Notes under the pieces: generated by a model
What the model saw: only the letters and a program-made list of their open reading frames with translations
Told to the model about the DNA's origin: nothing
The model's database searches: none
Origin: Chrysomallon squamiferum
Taxonomy: Eukaryota > Mollusca > Gastropoda > Neomphalida > Peltospiridae
DNA length: 60,000 nucleotides
Direction: 5' to 3'
NCBI GenBank assembly: GCA_012295275.1
Contig: CM022676.1
Coordinates: forward strand, 6,687,219-6,747,218
Translations under genes and position numbers: made by a program
In this document: piece after piece, positions 41,880-60,000 of the stretch
Position numbering within the stretch: position 1 is the stretch's first letter
Layout: each line of letters opens with the position of its first letter

Positions 41880-42083
41880 TAGATGAATTTCTATGCATGC
41901 ACTTCATTGAAAACGAATTATTGCAAAAAGAAACGAGGGACCATGCGCAGTCAGTCTTCCACGAGCGATACTATTTTGCCAGAGATCTCACAGGAATGAT
42001 ATTAGGGATGTTGCCAGCAAGATTTCTGAGACTGACTCCTTCTTTTGGAAAAGTCAGTTGTCAAAATCAGTCTGAAGGGTAAA
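41880..42083 (+). promoter_or_regulatory. Distal first-exon block, gene D, upstream part deleted
   Basis: Conserved block with candidate start ATG at 41996 and donor GG|GTAAAT at 42079. Compared with 34250-34720, about 250-280 bp carrying the CRE-like part is missing just before the block (AAAACGAA joined to TTATTGCAAAA). Confidence 0.5.
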
Positions 42084-43013
42084 TAATTAAAAAAACAAAA
42101 CAAAACATTTTCGGAAGAACAGTTCATCAAATAGCTTATTAATGTCGAAAGAACGAGGGTTCAGCAATAATATTAATTATTATTTCGCAAGGATGGGCCA
42201 TCATGCAGCTTATTAATGTCGCAGGAACGGTTTATCAAATAGCTTATTAATGTCCAAATTATGGTTCTTCAGATATCTTATTAATGCAAGATGTTTAGTT
42301 CATTAAAAAGTTTAAAATATTAATGTCAAAGAGAGTATTAATCTCAGAAGGATAGTTCATTAAACAGTTTATTAGTGTGGGAAGGATGGTTGGTTACCGA
42401 TTTCAGTTCTGATTGTGTGTACATGTGTGTATCTATACGTCTGTGCCTCTGAATTCACTTTAGATATTGTGTTTGTATGTATGCTTATAATATTCTGCTA
42501 CTGCTACTACTACTACTACGACGACTACTACTACTACAACTACCTTTTACTACTATCTCTAATAACACGAGAAGTATTACTACTACCATTATTACTATCA
42601 TGACAACTTCTGCTAGTATTATTGCTACCATTACTACTACTAATACTATTATCATTATTACTATTATTACTTAGTTAACCGTATAAGTAAAAGAATAGTC
42701 ACACAGAGGAGAGACAGGTCAAGAATATGGGAACTCGGTACAAGGGAGATTAATTCTCATGGAAGGTTAGTCGCACAAGACGCCATGTTCTAGCATGCTC
42801 CACGTCATGTATTGTGGAATTTAAATGTGAAAATAATAAATAAAATGATGGAATATAATTTATAAATCAAGGAGAAGGCAACATTACTTGATTTGTATCA
42901 AATTTTCGGAAGTCTGATTATTAATTCTTTCAATTAAAGGGATCGAACTGTGAGAAACAGTTCTGAAAGGAAATGTTTCGCAAAAAAAGTCCTTGTGTCT
43001 AATAATAAATACA

Positions 43014-43060
<47 letters not shown>

Positions 43061-43669
43061 ATGTTTGTAATTATATTGGTTTTCAGCCTTTCCACTGCAC
43101 TGAAATTGTACTATGTCCTTAGGTAAATTTCCTGATACACTTATTTTGAAACGTATGATACATTTCGTTTAAAGTTTCTTTTATGATGATTATGATGATG
43201 ATGATGATCTTGACGATAATGATGATGAAGGAATAAATCAAATTAAAATATACAGCTTGATCAATCATAGATGAATTTCAAAGAATAAGCTTTATTGAAA
43301 ATAAATGACGTAATATGTGTACAAATGACGTAATTATAGCGTTTACACCTATTTTGATGATACGTCATCGTCTTATTTTATCAAACCAACAATCTTACCC
43401 GAGGGGAAATAGAAAAAAAAAAAGAAACGAAACAACAAACACAGTCATATTTCATATCACTATATTCAGACATTTTTACCTGGATTTAGCTTCGAAGAAC
43501 AATTTTGGACTAGTAGAATTAACTGTAATATTACTCTAGGTATATTAACTGTTTGGGATGTGACTGCTTGTTGTAGAACACACTGACAAATAATAATTGC
43601 ATAAAACCGAGGCACCATGCGCAGTCAGTCTTTCACGAGGGATACCATTTTGCAAGAGATCTCGCAGGA

Positions 43670-48527
<4,858 letters not shown>

Positions 48528-49115
48528 CTGGAAATAGATAGGTGTGAACAAAAACAGAAGTCAGATCTAACATTAAAAACTTACGATATATGCCTGTGTT
48601 TGGATCATCATGACATCAGCAACAATAACAACAACAACTACTACTACTACTAATACTACTAATACTACTGCTACTATTGGTACTACTACTATTATTGTTC
48701 TACAGCTAGTGATACAACTAGTTTTGTTACTAATACAATTACTATTTTTACCACTACATCTACTGTTACTACTAGTTTGACTACCTTTACCACAATTACA
48801 ACTACTACTACTCAACTAAATATTACCAGACCTTTATTACTATCATTACTATCACTTTTCCTAATACTACTGCTACTGCTGCAACAACTACAACTACTAC
48901 GTCTTTCTATTTTAGTATTTATATACGTATAACTTTATCTTAGATCTTGAATTTCACCATTGTTGTCTTATTTTTTGTAAGTATTTTACTACGAAATGCA
49001 GGTACAATAAAAATTTTACGTGATAGAATTGTCGTTTTTTAGTAAAGAATAATAATAATAATTTATTTATTAATATAATCTCACTATTGCTCTTGGATTT
49101 ATATTAAAATTAATT

Positions 49116-49440
49116 CATCGAAGAGCTTTTAATGTCGAAAGTGCGGGTCATGAAACGGCTTAACAATGTCGAAGTTATAAATATTGATATCGAAGGAACG
49201 ATTCTTCAAACAACTTATTAATGTCCGAAGGGTGGTTCATCAAATAGCTTATTAATATCGAAATAACGGTTTATGAAACAGCTTATTAATGTCGGAAGAG
49301 CGGTTCATGAAATAGTTTATTAATGTCGAAAGAACGAATACTCAAACAGCTTATTAATATGGAAGGGCGGTTCAGAAACAGCTTATTAATGTCGGAAAAA
49401 TGGTTCATCAAATAGCTTATTAATGTCGAAAGGATGGTTG
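49116..49440. repeat. ~35-bp minisatellite, unit 3
   Basis: Same repeat as in units 1 and 2; further copies at 49980-50250. Confidence 0.85.
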
Positions 49441-49749
49441 ATTACTGATTTCAATTCTGATTGTGTGTATGTGTGTGTGTGTATATATATATATATATTT
49501 ATATGCATGTAATATTAATGATAAGATTAATTATACTACTACTACTATTCTACTACTGCTGCTGCTGCTGTTAATAATAAATAAATAAATAATCATAATA
49601 AACATGATAATGGTATTTATGTAATTATTTTGGAAATGTGTGAACAATTTCGTGTAAAGGTTCTTTGATGGTAATGGTGATGATGATAATAAACAAACAA
49701 ACAAAAAACCAAAAATGAATACAAAAAAATTAAAATATACAATTTGATC

Positions 49750-49957
49750 TATCATAGATGAATTTCTATGCATGCACTTCATTGAAAACGAATTATTGCA
49801 AAAAGAAACGAGGGACCATGCGCAGTCAGTCTTCCACGAGCGATACTATTTTGCCAGAGATCTCGCAGGAATGATATTAGGGATGTTGACAGCAAGGTTT
49901 CTGAGAGTGACTCGTCTTTTGGAAAAGTCAGTTGTCAAAATCAGTCTGAAGGGTAAA
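49750..49957 (+). promoter_or_regulatory. Distal first-exon block, gene E, degraded
   Basis: Start ATG at 49871 and donor GG|GTAAAT at 49953. A 2-base loss (ACTCGTCTTTT against ACTCCTTCTTTT) changes the exon from phase 2 to phase 1, so it can no longer join the next exon in frame. The CRE-like part is deleted, as in gene D. Confidence 0.5.
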
Positions 49958-50887
49958 TAATTAAAGAAACAAAACAAAACATTTTCGGAAGAACAGTTCA
50001 TCAAATAGCTTATTAATGTCGAAAGAACGAGGGTGTAGCAATAATATTAATTATTATTTCGCAAGGATGGGTCATCATGCAGCTTATTAATGTCGCAGGA
50101 ACGGTTTATCAAATAGCTTATTAATGTCAAAATTACGGTTCTTCAGATATCTTATTATTGCAAAATGTTTAGTTCATTAAAAAGTTTAAAATATTAATGT
50201 CAAAGAGAGCATTAATCTCAGAAGGATAGTTCATTAAACAGTTTATTAGTGTGGGAAGGATGGTTGATTACCGATTTTAGTTCTGATTGTGTGTACATGT
50301 GTGTGTGTATACGTCTGTGCCTCAGAATTCACTTTAGATATTGTGTTTGTATGTATGCTTATAATATTCTGCTACTGCTACTACTACTACTACAACTACC
50401 TTTTACTACTATCTCTAATAACACAAGAAGTATTACTACTACCATTATTACTATCATGGCAACTTCTGCTAGTATTATTGCTACCATTACTACTACTAAT
50501 ACTATTATCATTATTACTATTATTACTTAGTTAACCGTATAAGTAAAAGAATAAAAACACAGAGGAGAGACAGGTCAATAATATGGGAACTCGGTACAAG
50601 GGAGATTAATTCTCATGGAAGGTTAGTCGCACAAGACGCCATGTTCTAGCATGCTCTCCACGTCATGTATTGTGGAATTTAAATGTGAAAATAATAAATA
50701 AAATGATGGAATATAATTTATAAATCAAGGAGAAGGCAACATTACTTGATTTGTATCAAATTTTCGGAAGTCTGATTATTAATTCTTTCAATTAAAGCGA
50801 TCGAACTGTTAGAAACAGTTCTGAAAGGAAGTGTTTCGCAAAAAAAGTCCTTGTGTCTAATAATAAATACATAAATGAATATACTAA

Positions 50888-50918
<31 letters not shown>

Positions 50919-51519
50919 ATGTTTGTAATTATATTGGTTTTCAGCCTTTCCACTGCACTGAAATTGTACTATGTCCTTAGGTAAATTTCCTGATACACTT
51001 ATTTTGAAACGTATGATACATTTCGTTTAAAGTTTCTTTTATGATGATTATGATGATGATGATGATCTTGACGATAATGATGATGAAGGAATAAATCAAA
51101 TTAAAATATACAGCTTGATAAATCATAGATGAATTTCAAAGAATGTGCTTTATTGAAAATAAATGACGTAATATGTGTACAAATGACGTAATTATAGCGT
51201 TTACACCCATTTTGATGATACGTCATCGTCTTATTTTATCAAACCAACAATCTTACCCGGGGGGAAATAGAAAAAAAAAGAAACGAAACAACAAACACAG
51301 TCATATCTCATATCACTATATTCAGACATTTTTACCTGGATTTAGTTTCGAAGAACAATTTTGGACTAGTAGAATTAACTGTAATATTACTCTTTAGTTA
51401 TATTAACTGTTTGGGATGTGACTGCTTGTTATAGAACACATTGATAAATAATAAAACCGAGGCACCATGCGCAGTCAGTCTTTCACGAGGGATACCATTT
51501 TGCAAGAGATCTCGCAAGA

Positions 51520-57288
<5,769 letters not shown>

Positions 57289-57309
57289 AGAAGATCAGTA
57301 TAAGATAAA

Positions 57310-58010
57310 ACACTGCAATGAAAAGCGTTTCAAAGATAAGACAGTGGAAGAAATAAAACCAGTGAAAAGAAAAACATAAAAAAAGTGAAAAGAAAAACTG
57401 TAAAGGATAAAATATAGACAGTGGAAGAAAAAGAAGGTGAAAAAAAAAACATTAAAGGATAAGATATAGACAGTGGAAGAAACAAAATCAGTGAAAAGAA
57501 AAACATAAAAAAAAAGTGAAAAGAAAAACAGTAAAGGATAAGATATAGACAGTGGAAGAAAAAACAAAACAAGTGAAAAGAAAAACATAAAAAAAAGTGA
57601 AAAGAAAAACAGTAAAGGATAAGATATAGACAGTGGAAGAAAAAACAAAACAAGTGAAAAGAAAAACATAAAAAAAAGTGAAAAAAGAAAAACAGTAAAG
57701 GATAAGATATAGACAGTGGAAGAAAAAACAAAACAAGTGAAAAGAAAAACATAAAAAAAAGTGAAAAGAAAAACAGTAAAGGATGAGATATAGACAGTGG
57801 AAGAAAAAAAAGTGAAAAGAAAAACAGTAAAGGATAAGATATAGACAGTGGAAGAAAAAAGTGAAAAGAAAAACAGTAAAGGATAAGATATAGACAGTGG
57901 AAGAAAAAACAAAACAAGTGAAAAGAAAAACAGTAAAGGATAAGATATAGACAGTGGAAGAAAAACAAAAGTGAAAAGAAACACATAAAAAGTGAAAAGA
58001 AAAACAACTT
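57310..58010. repeat. ~75-80-bp purine-rich minisatellite
   Basis: About nine variable copies of AAACAGTAAAGGATAAGATA / TAGACAGTGGAAGAAAAAAC / AAAACAAGTGAAAAGAAAAA, just after the gene E stop, so probably in its 3' UTR. Long minus-strand frames here are artefacts. Confidence 0.9.
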
Positions 58011-58865
58011 TACGCCGGATGAAAAACTGAATTGTCACCGCATTCATCATGTATTATGGGTTAAAAAAAATATATTTGGTAACGTGTTAGAATTATCTCT
58101 CTTGCAGAAAATGTTGGCCAAAAATACCATCACTTAAACACAAAGAAAAGAAAGAAAGAAATAAAAAGAGAAAAGCGTCTAAATGCTCTTGTCCTATAAA
58201 CTAGCGAGATTTTTTATAGTTTTATTTTTTAATTTTTATTATTATTATTATTATTTTGTTTTTTTTGAAAACCACAATTTTATTTTCGCGGTGCTGAATT
58301 TATGATCATGATTTTCAAGTTCCAGTTGCAAAATAAATTGTGATTTTAGATAATTTATTTATTTATTTATTTATTGATGATCATGATTATAAATTGAAAT
58401 AATAAAAACTGGTTTCAAATAATTTCTGTAGATGTTTGAATTTTTAGTATAAAAAGATTTAGGAAAAATAAAAATAACAATTTTACGTTTTGCATTGGCA
58501 AATCTAAAACATTTAATGAAACGGGTTATATTATTACAGTACATTTATTACTGTAGGATTTAATCTTCGTAAAGACATACATAAACACATACCTACGTAC
58601 GTGCGGACACACACACATACGTACATGCATATATACATGCATACACATTCAAGCACGCACATACATACTCACATACACAGATAGACATACTTGTTATATA
58701 CGTACGCAGATGCATACATTCACACAAACATTCATACATATACAACATACACACATGTACAACCACAGAGATATATGCATAGACATACTTATCTAACTAC
58801 CTACCTATTTACGTACAAACATACTTTAATAATGATCTAGTTTATAAAGCTATTTATATAATACA
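58011..58865. other. AT-rich sequence, no gene seen
   Basis: Contains TCTTGCAG|AAAATGTTGG near 58107, followed by a ten-codon frame; a further small exon is conceivable but unsupported. (CATA)-rich repeat at 58570-58800. Confidence 0.5.
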
Positions 58866-58870
58866 TTTGT

Positions 58871-58947
58871 TCATGGCGGTTTTGCGCTAAGTGTAATGGG
58901 AAAACAAGTGACGTCACGTGCAAAGAAGCAGTACCGCCATTTTTCTA
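58871..58947. mobile_element. Short inverted repeat with central TGACGTCA
   Basis: The ends read CATGGCGGT and, reversed, AAAAATGGCGGTACTG, with TGACGTCA at 58909-58916. The right end resembles AAAATGGCGGCACTG at 27531-27545, which suggests the same small element family. Confidence 0.45.
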
Positions 58948-59025
58948 TTATTTATTTATTTATCTATTTATTATTGTTTTTTTATTTTTATTTATTTTTT
59001 ATATATTCATTTATTTACTTAATGC

Positions 59026-59060
<35 letters not shown>

Positions 59061-60000
59061 TGATCTACCAAAATATAATTACCTGTCTCGAGGCAGGTCA
59101 AAGGTTATGCCCGTAACAAAAGTGTTTTAAGAAGTATACCAAAAATTAAATACAGCCAGTTTTTAACTAGGGGGTAAAAATATATAAAAATAATATTATC
59201 CAGGTTGACTTTCACGATGTTATTTATATAAAAAAAATATATAACTGCTTTCAACATTACTAATTACAAGAAAATGATGCATCTCATGCAGATAAAATAT
59301 TTGAATACTTAAAAATAGCATCCTGTTTAGCATTGTTTAAAAAGGTATATATATATTATGAATATATAATCAAAAAAAAAAAAAAAAATAAATAAATAAG
59401 AAGAAAAACAACATAAATATATAAATCAAAAAAACAAAAAAAAAAAAATTTAAATGGAATAAATAGTTGATGAATTTTACGAACAAACAAATAAACAAGC
59501 AAATAAAATAAAATAAAATAAAATAAATAAATAAAAATCGTATATTGGCAAATATATATAATCTTCTTAAAAACATAAGTATCACAAGTGATGTATTCAC
59601 TTTTAAGATTTCCTAATTTGTATTTTTTTGAGAATGCATAAATATTTGGTTTTATGTCTTAAAACTATCTTATAATAGAAACATTTTGTTCAAAAAAAAT
59701 TTAATATCCTTAATGAACAGAAATAATAATATACAATATAATTAATACAAAATATAGCATTATTTTTTTGTATTTTAATTTTATTTATTTATTTATTTAT
59801 TTGAAGTTCCTGTTTTTAGACCTTATCCATAAACCGGAAATGCTATTTGTAGCTAAGCAAAATGTACGAATTTTATCGAGATTAAGGCACTAATATAAAC
59901 TATAGATAACTTTGAAAATAATAATAGTATAAGATGTTTACTTGTAGAACTATTTGGCGATTACTTTTTCTGTTGTTTTTTTTATCCCGAAAAATATAGC
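58948..60000. other. AT-rich intergenic sequence, no gene seen
   Basis: (TTA)n near 59028-59060, TTTA runs and A-rich stretches. No coding or RNA signal recognised on either strand. Confidence 0.6.

Noticed and set aside
57295-58050. Long minus-strand reading frames (251 and 225 codons)
   Set aside because: They are translations of the 75-80-bp purine-rich minisatellite in two frames, with only F, L, S, V and Y-type composition and no start context or splice sites.

Overview
The window looks like nuclear DNA of an invertebrate animal. The genes have GT-AG introns and short exons, and they sit in very AT-rich, microsatellite-dense sequence: (CT)n/(GA)n, (TTA)n, (ACT)n and (TA)n, plus many degenerate tandem repeats of 25-80 bp. 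A lophotrochozoan such as a mollusc is my best guess, but nothing in the window proves it. No rRNA, intact tRNA, virus or CRISPR array was seen. Layout: (1) 1-9.5 kb, plus strand: the 3' part of a gene whose phase-0 exons encode at least eight copies of a neurogranin/neuromodulin-type IQ motif in an acidic, KEGEQE-rich protein. Its two large exons are broken by four same-class frameshifts. (2) 9.5-12.4 kb: AT-rich sequence with no gene seen. (3) 12.4-14.65 kb, minus strand: a complete three-exon gene for a 63-residue, cysteine-free secreted peptide, with a TATA box and poly(A) signals; its first intron carries a small hAT-like inverted-repeat element. (4) 14.65-23 kb: microsatellites and tRNA-derived SINE remnants. 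(5) 23.7-57.3 kb, plus strand: five tandem genes, here called A to E, for single-pass membrane proteins. Each has two extracellular Ig-like domains, one transmembrane helix and a variable cytoplasmic tail. The exon plan is the same throughout: Ig domain 1 / first half of domain 2 / second half of domain 2 / transmembrane / tail, with intron phases 1-0-1-1. A and B are diverged. C, D and E are nearly identical and lie in ~7.4-7.9 kb tandem units. (6) 57.3-60 kb: a minisatellite, a small CRE-containing inverted repeat and AT-rich sequence. The receptor cluster is the main discovery. Unit boundaries fall inside intron 4, so C and D carry exons 1-4 of an E-type gene joined to the tail exon of gene B, while E alone keeps a long basic, repetitive tail. 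C is broken by a 2-base gain in Ig domain 1. D has lost one base at a splice junction, which rewrites its tail. Each unit also has two copies of a promoter/first-exon module with an 18-codon upstream ORF whose stop overlaps the next ATG. D and E differ at 12 replacement and 4 silent sites over about 844 coding bases. This fits a fast-evolving recognition-receptor family; such a role is inferred, not shown.
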